Assembly: GCF_021532375.1 (NCBI RefSeq)
Contig: NZ_JAKGAP010000004.1
Location: forward strand, 1 to 64,000
DNA: 64,000 nucleotides
From: Paenibacillus alkaliterrae
Lineage (GTDB): Bacteria; Bacillota; Bacilli; Paenibacillales; Paenibacillaceae
Direction of reading: 5' to 3'
The position numbers were made by a program, and so were the translations under genes. The notes under the pieces are model-generated. The model worked only from the letters and a program-made list of their open reading frames with translations, did not search any database and was not told where the DNA came from. This document shows, piece by piece, positions 16,679 through 25,850 of the stretch (positions within the stretch are counted from its first letter, which is position 1; each line of letters opens with the position of its first letter).

Positions 16679-17782
16679 CTACTGGTTGCTCTTATCTATA
16701 TTTCTCAAATGCTCGGAGTAGGTCTTCGCGAACAGATGCGTCTGCGTTCCGTCCTTTTTGGTTACATAGAACATATACTCCGTTTCCTCCGGATACAGTA
16801 CCGCTTGAATCGATGCTAAGCTCGGGCTTGCAATCGGACCTGGCGGCAGGCCGTCAACCTCGTAAGTATTGTAAGGGCTCTCTACCTTCAAATCCTTGTT
16901 GTACAGCCTTTCCTTCGGTTTATCCAGCAAATATTGAATCGTCGCATCGATTTGGAGCCTCATGCCTTCCTTAATCCGATTATGAATGACTCCAGCCACC
17001 AGCGCACGCTCCTCGTCTACGACAACCTCCCGCTCAACGAGCGAAGCGATCGTGATAAGCTCATGCAGACTCATGCCCTTCTCCTCCAGCACGTCCAGCC
17101 AGCCCTCTGGAAGCTCGCCAAGCTTGCGATCAAGCTCCGAGACCATTCGTTTGATGATATCTTCTTCGGTACTGCCCGTCTTCATCTCATAGGTTTCCGG
17201 AAACAGGTACCCCTCCAGACGCTGATGCAGCTTATCATTCTCAGGAATGGAGCGTACCGCCTCAGCATCTCCCCAAGCGGATTGGGCTGCTATTAATGCA
17301 ATGAATTTATTCTTATCGATTAAGCTCTCAGCAGCTAGCTTATCCGCAATTTGCAGCACCGTAAAACCTTCAGGTATCGTAAAGCGAATCGTTTCAGCCG
17401 CCACCGTGTCGCCGGCATTCAGCTTTGCAATGATCGCGTCATTTTCCATCCCCGGGTTAAGCTCATATTGGCCCGCTTGAAACCGTGAGCCCTGATCATG
17501 CAGCTTCAAGTAATATTTGAAAATAAATGAGTTCTTGATAATGCCATGCTGTTCAAGCAAATCGGCGACGTCATTTGCGGATGATCCCCTCGTAACTTCA
17601 ATCTTGCGCATATCGCCCGCCTTTGCAGGCTGAAGACTGCTCCAAACGTATAAAGCGATGCTTCCTGCGCCGATGATCATAATGCCGAGCAAGCTTAAAA
17701 CAACCCACATCGTAATGCGGCCGCGCTTTGGGCCCGCTTCTTGATAATCGTTATGATCTGACTGCTGTGATGACTTGTCCAA
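16679..17782 (-). CDS. mltG: Endolytic murein transglycosylase MltG (YrrL)
   Basis: MltG cuts nascent glycan strands at the outer face of the membrane and so helps set glycan length. The 367-residue protein has a cytoplasmic N-terminus, one membrane span (about 24-48), a LysM-like region (about 57-125) and the YceG domain with catalytic Glu250 in ITIASLVEREV. The initiation codon is TTG at 17782, with AGGGGG 7 bases ahead; the frame is closed shortly upstream. A hairpin at 17876-17904 separates it from the DUF1292 gene, so expression may be partly independent of the alaS operon. Confidence 0.93.
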   Translation of the reverse strand: MDKSSQQSDHNDYQEAGPKRGRITMWVVLSLLGIMIIGAGSIALYVWSSLQPAKAGDMRKIEVTRGSSANDVADLLEQHGIIKNSFIFKYYLKLHDQGSRFQAGQYELNPGMENDAIIAKLNAGDTVAAETIRFTIPEGFTVLQIADKLAAESLIDKNKFIALIAAQSAWGDAEAVRSIPENDKLHQRLEGYLFPETYEMKTGSTEEDIIKRMVSELDRKLGELPEGWLDVLEEKGMSLHELITIASLVEREVVVDEERALVAGVIHNRIKEGMRLQIDATIQYLLDKPKERLYNKDLKVESPYNTYEVDGLPPGPIASPSLASIQAVLYPEETEYMFYVTKKDGTQTHLFAKTYSEHLRNIDKSNQ

Positions 17783-17875
17783 CTTTAGACCCCCTATTAT
17801 CCTTCTATAATAGCTTTCGTTCGCTAATCGCAGACGAATACGGCTGATCCCGACTTTTAACAGGTCAGCCTAGAA

Positions 17876-17904
17876 CAAAAGAGCGGTGATAAGCCGCCCT
17901 TTTG
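17876..17904 (-). terminator. Possible terminator or attenuator between DUF1292 gene and mltG
   Basis: On the minus strand CAAAAGGGCGG pairs with CCGCTCTTTTG (one G-U pair) around a 7-base loop. The T stretch is built into the stem end (CTTTTGTTC), so strength is uncertain. Confidence 0.5.
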
Positions 17905-17930
17905 TCTACTGCATATCCACTTGTCGCCTC

Positions 17931-18242
17931 TTATGGCCGTTCGTTGTCCGTAAACAATAAATCATCATATGCCTCGGAAGCTGCTTCCCACTCTTCATCG
18001 TCCTCAATCGTTTCGAGCTGCGGCTCGCCGCCCGCGTGAACAACGCGGAACAGCTCTACCTCATCTTCCCCGCGCATGATATCGGATTGAAGCGCTGCAT
18101 AAATATGATCGCCGAGCTGAAACTCGGCCTTAATATCGTATATCTCTGCGCCGCCGTCTTCTGCGATTAACTGAATGTCTTTGCCGAATGCTTCTTTCAA
18201 GCTGTTCAGCTCCTTAGGTGACTGATGCTCCGTGCCGGACAT
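17931..18242 (-). CDS. DUF1292 family acidic protein, second copy
   Basis: A 103-residue, strongly acidic protein of the DUF1292 (YrzB) family, function unknown. The ATG at 18242 shares its A with the TAA of the upstream DUF1292 gene, and GGAGG lies about 10 bases ahead, so translation is coupled. The conserved part (LGDHIYAALQS..., TIEDDEEWEAASEAYDDLL) has the same ending as the upstream gene (TIEDEEEWSMVEETFNTLL). The two are therefore tandem duplicates that have diverged, with this copy carrying a different first third. Confidence 0.85.
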   Translation of the reverse strand: MSGTEHQSPKELNSLKEAFGKDIQLIAEDGGAEIYDIKAEFQLGDHIYAALQSDIMRGEDEVELFRVVHAGGEPQLETIEDDEEWEAASEAYDDLLFTDNERP

Positions 18243-18541
18243 TAGTTTTGTTCCTCCATCTCGCCGAGCAGAGTGTTGAATGTCTCCTCGACCATACTCC
18301 ATTCTTCCTCATCCTCGATCGTATATAGCTTTAGATCATCGCCTTCTTCTTCATAACGGAAAGCATATACTTCATCTTCTTCATCATCATTTTCGCTTGT
18401 CAGCGGGACAACCATCATATATTTCTGATCGGAACCATCAACCTCAAACTTCATGATGACCTCGAATTCCTCTTCATTGCCTTCTTCATCCGGAATATAA
18501 ATAATTTCCGGCTCTTCGAATTCCAAATCTTCATTTGTCAT
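18242..18541 (-). CDS. yrzB: DUF1292 family protein YrzB
   Basis: A 99-residue acidic protein of unknown function that is conserved next to yrrK/ruvX in Bacillota. The start chosen is ATG 18541 (MTNEDLEF), preceded by AAGGTGAGG; the GTG at 18553 in the same frame overlaps that site. About a third of the residues are Asp or Glu, and the C-terminus carries the family signature YTIEDEEEW. It lies between ruvX (about 8 bases upstream) and the second DUF1292 gene (overlapping). Confidence 0.88.
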   Translation of the reverse strand: MTNEDLEFEEPEIIYIPDEEGNEEEFEVIMKFEVDGSDQKYMMVVPLTSENDDEEDEVYAFRYEEEGDDLKLYTIEDEEEWSMVEETFNTLLGEMEEQN

Positions 18542-18549
18542 GGTTACCC

Positions 18550-18966
18550 TCACCTTTTCGCTTTAGAATCGAGATAATTTTGCAAAATAAGCGTCGCCGC
18601 CATTTTGTCTACGACAAGCTTTCGCTTCTTTCGGCTGACATCCGCTTCGATAAGCGTACGCTCAGCTGCTACTGTTGTCAGCCTTTCATCCCAAAGGTGA
18701 ACAGGCAAGTTTAGTTTTTGCCGCAGCTCTTCTGCAAATGCCATGCAAATTTCGCCACGCGGACCAATTGTACCGTTCATATTCTTCGGCAAGCCTACGA
18801 CGATTTCGCTAACCTCATGCTCTTTCACAAGATCGGCTATTCGGTCAAATTCACCTCTGTCACGCCTGCGATCAACGACTCCGGTACCTTGCGCGGTCCA
18901 GCGAAACGCATCGCTTACGGCGACGCCAATATGGCGGTCGCCGTAATCTAATCCCATTAATCTCAT
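18550..18966 (-). CDS. ruvX: YqgF-family RNase H-like protein RuvX (YrrK)
   Basis: A 138-residue protein with an RNase H-like fold. The first acidic residue lies in MGLDYGDRHIGVAVSD at the N-terminus, and the second conserved block is IVVGLPKNMNGTIG. Family members act in 16S rRNA 5'-end maturation (E. coli YqgF), and Holliday-junction resolvase activity has been reported for some. It stands in the conserved order ireB-ruvX-DUF1292. RuvC is also present in this window, so RuvX need not be the resolvase here. Confidence 0.9.
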   Translation of the reverse strand: MRLMGLDYGDRHIGVAVSDAFRWTAQGTGVVDRRRDRGEFDRIADLVKEHEVSEIVVGLPKNMNGTIGPRGEICMAFAEELRQKLNLPVHLWDERLTTVAAERTLIEADVSRKKRKLVVDKMAATLILQNYLDSKAKR

Positions 18967-18969
18967 TGC

Positions 18970-19251
18970 TCAACCGGCTCCTGACCCTTTGTTATGTTTC
19001 TTGTGGCTCAAATAAAACCGGACAAGCTCTTCGATTAATTCGTCTCGTTCCTTCTTGCGAATTAAACTTCTGGCGTTGTTATGCCGCGGAATATACGCGG
19101 GGTCTCCGGACAGCAAGTACCCAACGATCTGGTTAATCGGATTATACTCTTTCTCTAGGAGCGCTTCATGCACGGACAGCAGAATGTCTTGAGAAGATTC
19201 AACCCCTTCCGCCTTCACGTTAAATTTCATTGTTTGATCCATGGAACTCAT
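18970..19251 (-). CDS. ireB: IreB family regulatory phosphoprotein (YrzL)
   Basis: A 93-residue protein with the family core [21 protein letters not shown] and an R/K-rich C-terminal helix. In enterococci IreB is phosphorylated by the serine/threonine kinase IreK and tunes cephalosporin resistance. The start chosen is ATG 19251, behind GCGAGGTG; the frame extends 14 codons further without a better site. It lies between alaS (38 bases) and ruvX (3 bases), as in other Bacillota. Confidence 0.88.
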   Translation of the reverse strand: MSSMDQTMKFNVKAEGVESSQDILLSVHEALLEKEYNPINQIVGYLLSGDPAYIPRHNNARSLIRKKERDELIEELVRFYLSHKKHNKGSGAG

Positions 19252-19289
19252 TGCCAGCACCTCGCTTTCCAAACCGCTATTCTTCTCTA

Positions 19290-21923
19290 TCATATCACAT
19301 TTGCTTGACCGAGAACCAGTTCTTCCGCAAGTTTCAATGCCTCATCCAGCTTAGATGTTTCCTTGCCGCCTGCTTGCGCCATATCGGGACGTCCGCCGCC
19401 GCTGCCGCCGCAGTGTACAGCCGCTTCTTTTACGATTTTGCCGGCATGGAAGCCCTTCTTCACGAGATCAGGAGATACGGCAGCCGCCAAGTTCACTTTA
19501 TCTTCAGCGATTGCGCCAAGCACGATAATGCTCGATTCGAGCTTCAGCTTCAGCTCATCGACGATTCCGCGAAGCGCGTCCATCGACGGCGCGCTTACTT
19601 TGGCGCACAATACGGTAATATCGCCGACGGTTTTCGCGTTTGCTTCCAATGAGCCCGCTTCAATTCGGCTCAGCTTGGCTTGCAGTGACTCATTCTCGCG
19701 CGAGAGCTCCTTCACTTGACCGAACAAAGCCTCGATCCGTTTAGGCACATCCGCTGTGTGCGATTTCAATAAGGAAGCCGATTGCTTAAAGAGATCAAGC
19801 TGGCCCTCCAAATAATGATATGCATGCTTGCCTGTAACGGCTTCGATTCGACGAACGCCCGAACCGATGCCGCTTTCGCTTAGCAGCTTGAATAATCCGA
19901 TTTGCGACGTATTGCCGACATGACAGCCCCCGCACAGCTCAAGGCTGTAACTTCCTACCTGCACGACACGCACCTCGTCGCCGTATTTCTCGCCGAACAA
20001 TGCCATAGCGCCCATTGCTTTCGCTTCATTTAATGTTTTCGTATCGATCGAAACGGTGGTTCCAAGCCAGATCTGCTCATTAACGCGACGCTCGATGGCA
20101 GCAAGCTCATCCGCCGTGATGCTGCCAAAGTGAGAGAAGTCAAACCGCAACCGTTCTGCTTCTACAAGAGACCCTGCCTGATTAACGTGTTCGCCAAGCA
20201 CCTCTTTGAGCGCTTTATGAAGCAAATGCGTAGCCGTGTGGTTTTTGATGACATCCTCGCGTACCGATCTCGTTACGATCGCTTCAGCTGCTTCGCCGGT
20301 ACGTACCGTACCTGCTGTCACAACCGCATGATGAACGCTCTGTCCATGCGGAGCTTTCGTAACATCCTCAACCTCCAAAGTGAAGCCGCTGCCTGAAATC
20401 GTTCCTATGTCGCCGGTTTGCCCTCCGCTTTCCGCATAGAAAGGCGTACGGTCCAATATTACGATGATGCTGCTGCCCTCTTCCGCCGAATCAACGAACG
20501 CATCGTCTTGAACGATCGCTATGATTTGGGATTGTGTTACCAATTCATTATAGCCAACAAATTCGCTTTTAACCGTAAAATCGCCAAGCGGGCCGCCTTG
20601 AATCTTCATGCTGCCCGTCTCTTGGCGAGCCGCGCGCGCGCGTTCGCGCTGCGCTTCCATAGCGGCATCGAAACCGGTGCGATCTACGGCCATGCCGTTC
20701 TCCAAAGCGAAGTCTTCCGTCAGGTCAAATGGAAAGCCGTACGTATCATACAACCGGAAAGCGTCATCGCCGTTAATTTCCTTTCTGCCCGCTTTGACTG
20801 CAGCAGCAACCAGCTCGGACAGCATAGCCAGTCCTTCGGACAACGTCTCATGAAATCGCTCTTCCTCCGTACGGATAACGCGCTCGATAAACTCACGCTT
20901 CTCTACGACCTCCGGATAGTAAACGCCCATAACCTCGCCAACGACTGTCGTCAGACCGTGAAGAAACGGACGATCGATGCCGATCGTTTTCCCATAACGG
21001 ACCGCGCGGCGCAGCAAGCGGCGAATAATATAACCGCGGCCTTCATTAGAAGGCATAACGCCGTCGCCGACCGCGAACGCAACCGTCCGAATATGATCGG
21101 CAATGACTTTAAGCGCGACGTCATGCTCTTCATTTTTGTTGTAGCTTACTTTCGCGATTTCGCATGTACGATCGATAATTGGACGGAAAAGATCGGTATC
21201 GAAATTGGAATCTACATCCTGCAAAATAGAAGCGAAACGTTCAAGTCCGGCGCCTGTGTCGATATTTTTGCTCGGAAGCGGTGTATAGCTGCCATCCTTG
21301 TTATGATTAAATTCCGAGAAAACGATGTTCCACACTTCGAGGAAACGTTCGTTCTCGCCGCCCGGCCAGCATTCCGGATCGGACAGATCTCCATATTTGT
21401 CGCCGCGGTCATAGAAAATTTCGGTGCAAGGTCCGCAAGGGCCTTCGCCGATATCCCAGAAATTTTCATTCAGCTTATAAATCCGCTCTGCAGGCAGACC
21501 GATTTTTTTGTTCCAGAGGCCGAACGCTTCCTCATCCTCAGGATATACCGTTACAGAAAGGCGCTCCGGGTCGAAGCCTATCCATTGCGGGCTCGTTAAA
21601 AACTCCCAGCCCCAAGTAACCGCGTCCTCCTTGAAGTAGTCCCCTATCGAGAAGTTGCCGAGCATTTCAAAAAACGTGTGGTGGCGGCGGGTCTTGCCGA
21701 CATTTTCGATATCGTTCGTGCGAATGCACTTCTGCGAATTCGTAATCCGTGGATTGTCTGGAATGACGCGCCCGTCGAAATAAGGCTTAAGCGGCGCCAT
21801 GCCTGCATTTATCCATAGAAGAGACGGATCGTTATGCGGAACGAGCGATGCGCTTGGTTCCATTTTATGGCCTTTGCTTTCAAAAAAAGCGAGCCATTTT
21901 GCTCGGATTTCACTTGCTTTCAT
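19290..21923 (-). CDS. alaS: Alanyl-tRNA synthetase
   Basis: Charges tRNA-Ala. The 877 residues hold the class II catalytic domain (about 1-230), the tRNA-recognition region, the editing domain with its zinc ligands ([11 protein letters not shown] and LCGGCH) and the C-terminal DHHA1-type domain with [20 protein letters not shown] precedes the ATG at 21923. It is the first gene of a series continuing into ireB, ruvX and the DUF1292 genes. An upstream T-box leader places it under control of uncharged tRNA, presumably tRNA-Ala. Confidence 0.98.
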   Translation of the reverse strand: MKASEIRAKWLAFFESKGHKMEPSASLVPHNDPSLLWINAGMAPLKPYFDGRVIPDNPRITNSQKCIRTNDIENVGKTRRHHTFFEMLGNFSIGDYFKEDAVTWGWEFLTSPQWIGFDPERLSVTVYPEDEEAFGLWNKKIGLPAERIYKLNENFWDIGEGPCGPCTEIFYDRGDKYGDLSDPECWPGGENERFLEVWNIVFSEFNHNKDGSYTPLPSKNIDTGAGLERFASILQDVDSNFDTDLFRPIIDRTCEIAKVSYNKNEEHDVALKVIADHIRTVAFAVGDGVMPSNEGRGYIIRRLLRRAVRYGKTIGIDRPFLHGLTTVVGEVMGVYYPEVVEKREFIERVIRTEEERFHETLSEGLAMLSELVAAAVKAGRKEINGDDAFRLYDTYGFPFDLTEDFALENGMAVDRTGFDAAMEAQRERARAARQETGSMKIQGGPLGDFTVKSEFVGYNELVTQSQIIAIVQDDAFVDSAEEGSSIIVILDRTPFYAESGGQTGDIGTISGSGFTLEVEDVTKAPHGQSVHHAVVTAGTVRTGEAAEAIVTRSVREDVIKNHTATHLLHKALKEVLGEHVNQAGSLVEAERLRFDFSHFGSITADELAAIERRVNEQIWLGTTVSIDTKTLNEAKAMGAMALFGEKYGDEVRVVQVGSYSLELCGGCHVGNTSQIGLFKLLSESGIGSGVRRIEAVTGKHAYHYLEGQLDLFKQSASLLKSHTADVPKRIEALFGQVKELSRENESLQAKLSRIEAGSLEANAKTVGDITVLCAKVSAPSMDALRGIVDELKLKLESSIIVLGAIAEDKVNLAAAVSPDLVKKGFHAGKIVKEAAVHCGGSGGGRPDMAQAGGKETSKLDEALKLAEELVLGQANVI

Positions 21924-21952
21924 TATTATGAGCCTCCTTCAAATTATAAAAC

Positions 21953-22240
21953 GCAAAAAACGCCCCTGTCATAGACAGGGACGAAATCATTCGCGGTACC
22001 ACCCTGGTTATTACGCTGCTTCGTGAAGCAGGCGCAATCGCCTTCATTGGACGTTAACGGGTCCACCCGGTGAAGTTCGTTCACACTCCGAAAAGAGCTT
22101 TCGGCCACCCTTCGTCATAAAAGCCTTCTCAACCGACGCTGAAAGCTCTATAAGGAGCAATCGCGAAGAGACCTTCTCTCTGGCTAACGGACAATGGCTT
22201 ACTTCATTTCGTCAACGCTTTATCCAAATATACACTATAT
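21953..22240 (-). promoter_or_regulatory. T-box leader of alaS
   Basis: The minus strand holds the T-box consensus AACCAGGGTGGTACCGCG (about 22009-21992), followed at once by a terminator (CGTCCCTGTC against GACAGGGGCG, then six T, about 21983-21955). The T-box side pairs with the terminator stem when the leader binds uncharged tRNA, giving antitermination. A stem I-like region lies further upstream. A GCT triplet in the likely specifier position (in AGAGCTTTC) fits alanine, but the fold was judged by eye. Confidence 0.88.
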
Positions 22241-22249
22241 TATTTTAAA

Positions 22250-22278
22250 ATTATAGCTACACCCCTTGCGCCTGTCAA
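22250..22278 (-). promoter_or_regulatory. Consensus sigma-A promoter of the alaS operon
   Basis: TTGACA (22278-22273), exactly 17 bases, TATAAT (22255-22250): a perfect match to the vegetative consensus. It drives the alaS T-box leader. Its -35 box overlaps the stop codon region of the upstream permease gene. Confidence 0.85.
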
Positions 22279-23345
22279 ATAATCTTTCGCCGCACATAAT
22301 AGGCAAACATATGCTGGACAATGACCTTGCAGGCAGCGAAGATCGGCACGGCCAAAATCATGCCGATGATCCCGGCAATCTCCCCGCCGACAAGCAATGC
22401 AAATATAATTGCCAAAGGATGCATATGCAGCGTTCGCCCGACGACCTGCGGCGAAATGACGTTCCCCTCAAGGATTTGACACAGCGTGTTGACGATGGCT
22501 ACGAGAATAACCATTTTAAGCGAGACGGTTGAAGCCATTAATATAGCGGGCGCCGCGCCAAAGAACGGGCCCAAATATGGAATGACGTTCGTTATGGCTA
22601 CAATGCCCGCTAACAGAAGTGCATAAGGCATTCCGATCAGCAGATAACCGCAATAAGCCAATATGCCGACGATGACGCAAACGAGAAACTGTCCCCTAAT
22701 GTAGCTGCCAAGCGCGGCATCGATATCCTTCAGCAGCCTGACCGTATTTTTGCGATGAGACTTCGGCACGTACGTAATAACCGTTCGCTCGAATACGTCG
22801 AAGTCCTTTAATATATAAAAGGCAAGAAACGGAATAATGAACGCAATGAAAACGGCGTTTAACATCGATCCGATATTGTTTACGAAGGTAAACAGGCTCT
22901 CGGAGAGCTTTTTCTCAATATTCATCAAGGATTTGTTTATCCCGCTGCGAATGCTTTCCGGTAAAAACGAGGTGTTATTAATATCCGAAACGATGTTTTG
23001 CGCACGCATAGACAGCTCCGGCACATGCCGGTTAAACTCCTGCACCTGATCGATTACCATCGGGATCAAATTGACAAGCAGCACTGTAATGACCGCACAA
23101 AATACAGCATAGATGAGCAGCACCGCGATCGTTCTCGGCACCTTGCGCTCGTGAAGCAGCGTGACGACCGGATTAAGTACGTAAGAAATGATCATAGCGA
23201 TAATAAATGGCGCAAGCACGGCCCTTAGAAATACATACACATTTACGATAAGCGGCTTAATCTGCAGCATGAGATATACAGCAATTAAACCTAAAATGAT
23301 GTAGACCAGCCATACAAATAGACGGCTCTTCGTAAAGCGTTCCAC
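22275..23345 (-). CDS. AI-2E-family transporter (YrrI-like)
   Basis: A polytopic membrane protein of about 356 residues with the AI-2E family layout: paired N-terminal helices, a soluble segment (about 75-130), and a C-terminal helix bundle with a PYLGPFFGAAPA motif. The substrate is unknown. The start chosen is GTG 23345, behind GGGGGTGAGG; the frame reaches 23393 but lacks a ribosome binding site there. The position directly upstream of alaS matches yrrI of B. subtilis. No terminator lies between this gene and the alaS leader. Confidence 0.85.
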   Translation of the reverse strand: MERFTKSRLFVWLVYIILGLIAVYLMLQIKPLIVNVYVFLRAVLAPFIIAMIISYVLNPVVTLLHERKVPRTIAVLLIYAVFCAVITVLLVNLIPMVIDQVQEFNRHVPELSMRAQNIVSDINNTSFLPESIRSGINKSLMNIEKKLSESLFTFVNNIGSMLNAVFIAFIIPFLAFYILKDFDVFERTVITYVPKSHRKNTVRLLKDIDAALGSYIRGQFLVCVIVGILAYCGYLLIGMPYALLLAGIVAITNVIPYLGPFFGAAPAILMASTVSLKMVILVAIVNTLCQILEGNVISPQVVGRTLHMHPLAIIFALLVGGEIAGIIGMILAVPIFAACKVIVQHMFAYYVRRKII

Positions 23346-23449
23346 CGTCCTCACCCCCGAGCCAGCTTTTTCCCCCTCTGTCCGAAAGGACAAAGCGGAA
23401 CTAGTTCAGTATATGTACAAGCGGTGAAAATCATCCTAAAGCAACAAAA

Positions 23450-23471
23450 AAAGACGGCCGCGGCCGTCTTT
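23450..23471 (-). terminator. Terminator after the zinc-ribbon gene
   Basis: AAAGACGGCC pairs with GGCCGTCTTT around a two-base centre. On the minus strand the T stretch (CTTTTTTTGTTG) follows. It ends the cymR-desulfurase-PRC-zinc ribbon unit. Confidence 0.85.
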
Positions 23472-23498
23472 CCGTATGCATGTTTATTCAACACGACG

Positions 23499-23696
23499 TC
23501 AGTTGACGTGTACTTGCGGTATTTCCTCTTCAAAAAACAAGTCGTCGAGCGAGCTTAACGTGCCGTCCTCTTCCACTTGGTAAACCGACATTTTGTCGCC
23601 GTTGACTGTCAGTTCAATAAAGCATCCCCAGCAATAAAACTGATGGGAACCAATTTTCCCTATATCTTTCGAATTGCAATTCGGACATCTCATCAT
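23499..23696 (-). CDS. Small zinc-ribbon protein
   Basis: A 65-residue protein starting MRCPNC with a second pair CWGC (about residues 22-25), which together form a CPxC...CxGC rubredoxin-like zinc ribbon. An acidic tail follows. Function unknown. AGGGAGAA lies ahead of two adjacent ATG codons (23696 and 23693). The gene starts 3 bases after the PRC-barrel gene, so the two are translated together, and a terminator follows. Such ribbons often bind nucleic acid or serve as accessory subunits, but nothing here decides this. Confidence 0.75.
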   Translation of the reverse strand: MMRCPNCNSKDIGKIGSHQFYCWGCFIELTVNGDKMSVYQVEEDGTLSSLDDLFFEEEIPQVHVN

Positions 23697-23699
23697 CTT

Positions 23700-24245
23700 T
23701 CATTTCTCCCTATCGATTGAATTGGAAGCTGCGACAGGCTCCAATTCCGCTTCACTGACAGCAGGAACAATAATCGCGTCTTCCCCGAGTAACACGGTAT
23801 CCGGATCACTCGGCGCCTTCAACCATTTACGCCCCTCCATCAGATCCGAAACAAAACCGTCCGTAAGCTCGTAGCCTACTATTTGTGTACCCTGATTTGG
23901 GTAAAAATAAACATCCGATACGCGTCCAAGCTGAATGCCTTGGACAGTCATAACTGGCAGATCTCTTAATTTCACTAATCCAGTGTAAAAGGAACGCAGC
24001 AATTGCTTCGGCTTCATCCGAACGATCGCATCTTCGCTTGCTATGATGACGGTGTCCTCTCCGCAAGATAACACGTCGGACCACTCCACTATTTTCACAG
24101 AAGTAGCAAACCATTTTGCAGTGTCCAGAATGATTCCCTTAAGCTGCCAATGCTCGTCAAACCAAGCATCCTTGACGGTCCCGACCAGCCTGCCGGAATG
24201 GATCACAATAACGGGAAGCCCAATAAGCTGTTGAAGTTTGATCAC
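23700..24245 (-). CDS. yrrD: Double PRC-barrel protein (YrrD-like)
   Basis: A 181-residue soluble protein with two PRC-barrel-like repeats (about 1-80 and 88-165). Each has the pattern of a Gly-rich strand (GRLVGTVKDAWFD; GIQLGRVSDVYFY) and a domain-ending acidic loop. PRC barrels serve as binding modules in RNA processing (RimM) and photosynthesis; B. subtilis YrrD has no established function. It lies between the cysteine desulfurase (17 bases) and a zinc-ribbon gene (3 bases). Confidence 0.85.
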   Translation of the reverse strand: MIKLQQLIGLPVIVIHSGRLVGTVKDAWFDEHWQLKGIILDTAKWFATSVKIVEWSDVLSCGEDTVIIASEDAIVRMKPKQLLRSFYTGLVKLRDLPVMTVQGIQLGRVSDVYFYPNQGTQIVGYELTDGFVSDLMEGRKWLKAPSDPDTVLLGEDAIIVPAVSEAELEPVAASNSIDREK

Positions 24246-24262
24246 GCCTAGACGGAATCCTC

Positions 24263-25417
24263 CTAGTAGTTATTACGAATACGCCTCACGACCGTTCCAA
24301 CGATATATGCGGCGTCTTCTAATTCCTTCACAGTATTCCCCAATCCGAAGCTAAATCTTACAGCCGATTGAATTTGCTCTTCCGGTAAATGCATTGCGCG
24401 CAAAACATGTGACCGTTCGAGCGCGCCGGAAGTGCAGGCCGAGCCGCTTGCTGCCGCAATGCCTTCCATGTCGAGGTTCATCAGCATGGCTTCCGTATCG
24501 ACACCGGTAAAGCTAATGTTAACGATATGCGGCAATCGATTCTGTTCATTGCCGTTTACGATAATCGGTACGTCCACATTCGTCATTAGCAGCTCTATCC
24601 ATCTCTTACGAAGCTCGTCCATAAAAAGTTGCTTTTTTTGGCGATCGTTCACACAAATGTCAACAGCTTCGGCAAAACCAGCAATGCCGGCTACGTTTTC
24701 CGTGCCTGCGCGCCGCTTTCTTTCCTGCGAGCCTCCGTACTGTATCGCTTCAAGCAGCGTTCCGCTGGCCACGTATAATGCGCCTACGCCCTGCGGTCCG
24801 TTTATTTTGTGAGCGGAGAAGCTCATCAAATCAACCGGCAGCTCGCGGAGGTTCAAATCCAAGTGACCCAGTGTTTGCACCGCATCTACATGAAACAAAG
24901 CGCCGCCCGCCTTGACGATTTCTCCGATTTCCCCGATAGGCTGGATCGTACCGACCTCGTTGTTGCCGTGCATAATACTCACTAGACCTGTTTCCGGCGT
25001 CATGGATTCCCTCACATGCTCCGGTGACGTAAGGCCGCTGCTATCGACCGGCAGCACGGTCAGAGCGAATCCTTCTTCTTTCTTTAGCCACTCGCATGTA
25101 TGAAGAACAGCGTGATGTTCGCCCGCTGAAGTTATAATATGGGATTTGCCTCGTTTACGCTGCGCTCTTGCAGCTCCGATCAATGCGGCATTATCGCTCT
25201 CCGTGCCTCCTGAGGTGAAGAGCAGCTCTGCAGGTTTACAGCAAAGTGCGGCCGAAATCCGGTCACGCGAACGGTTCAACTGCTGCTTCGCCGCTCTGCC
25301 GTAGGCATGCATGCTGGATGAATTGCCGCCAGGCCCTTGCATGAGCTCGAGCATCGTTCTGACGACGTCTGGATGCATTGGTGTCGTGGCGGCATGATCA
25401 AAATAATAAGTTCTCAT
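24263..25417 (-). CDS. yrvO: Cysteine desulfurase, IscS/NifS family (YrvO-like)
   Basis: A pyridoxal-phosphate enzyme that takes sulfur from cysteine as a persulfide. The 384 residues include the cofactor Lys204 in SAHKINGPQG, His101 stacking on the cofactor, and the active Cys329 in GSACTSG. In B. subtilis YrvO hands sulfur to MnmA for 2-thiouridine in tRNA. Here mnmA is just beyond cymR on the opposite strand, which supports the same partnership. ATG 25417 lies 13 bases behind cymR, so the regulator and enzyme share a transcript. Confidence 0.93.
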   Translation of the reverse strand: MRTYYFDHAATTPMHPDVVRTMLELMQGPGGNSSSMHAYGRAAKQQLNRSRDRISAALCCKPAELLFTSGGTESDNAALIGAARAQRKRGKSHIITSAGEHHAVLHTCEWLKKEEGFALTVLPVDSSGLTSPEHVRESMTPETGLVSIMHGNNEVGTIQPIGEIGEIVKAGGALFHVDAVQTLGHLDLNLRELPVDLMSFSAHKINGPQGVGALYVASGTLLEAIQYGGSQERKRRAGTENVAGIAGFAEAVDICVNDRQKKQLFMDELRKRWIELLMTNVDVPIIVNGNEQNRLPHIVNISFTGVDTEAMLMNLDMEGIAAASGSACTSGALERSHVLRAMHLPEEQIQSAVRFSFGLGNTVKELEDAAYIVGTVVRRIRNNY

Positions 25418-25430
25418 CGGTCAGCTTCCT

Positions 25431-25850
25431 TTAAATATAAAACATGTAGCTATCAGGTTTTCCTTCATCTTCGAACGAAATGAGATCAGCCAGCGTAGTT
25501 GAATCTAACACCTCAGCGATGCTGTCGCGAATTCGCAGCCATAATTGGCGCTTCGCCGGATCGTCCTCCTCCGTAAAATCGACAGGAGAGATCGGACCTT
25601 CCAATATACGGATGATATCGCCGGAGGTAATGCTCTCCGGTTCCTTTGACAAAATGTACCCGCCGTAGGCGCCCCTGATGCTCTTTACCAAACCGGCATT
25701 CCTCAGCGGTGCGACTAATTGCTCCAAATAGTGTTCGGAAAGCTGATTCCGTTCAGCGATGCTCTTAAGCGAAGTCGGGCCTTCTCCAAACTTAGCCGCC
25801 AGCTCCATCATAATCGTTAAGCCGTAGCGGCCTTTCGTCGATATTTTCAA
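25431..25850 (-). CDS. cymR: Rrf2-family regulator CymR
   Basis: CymR represses cysteine and methionine uptake and synthesis genes, in B. subtilis together with CysK. The 139-residue protein has the Rrf2 winged helix (about 1-70, with KISTKGRYGLTIMMELA and SEHYLEQLVAPLRNAGLVKS). It lacks the three-Cys cluster of IscR and NsrR, which fits CymR and argues against an iron-sulfur sensor. A TGTCAC-type stretch with GAGGTG precedes the ATG. The gene leads into the desulfurase gene and is divergent from mnmA. Confidence 0.9.
   Translation of the reverse strand: MKISTKGRYGLTIMMELAAKFGEGPTSLKSIAERNQLSEHYLEQLVAPLRNAGLVKSIRGAYGGYILSKEPESITSGDIIRILEGPISPVDFTEEDDPAKRQLWLRIRDSIAEVLDSTTLADLISFEDEGKPDSYMFYI

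Noticed and set aside
20418-21599. A 393-codon open frame on the plus strand
   Set aside because: It lies wholly antisense to alaS, has no ribosome binding site and encodes a compositionally odd protein; it is a shadow of the codon pattern of alaS.
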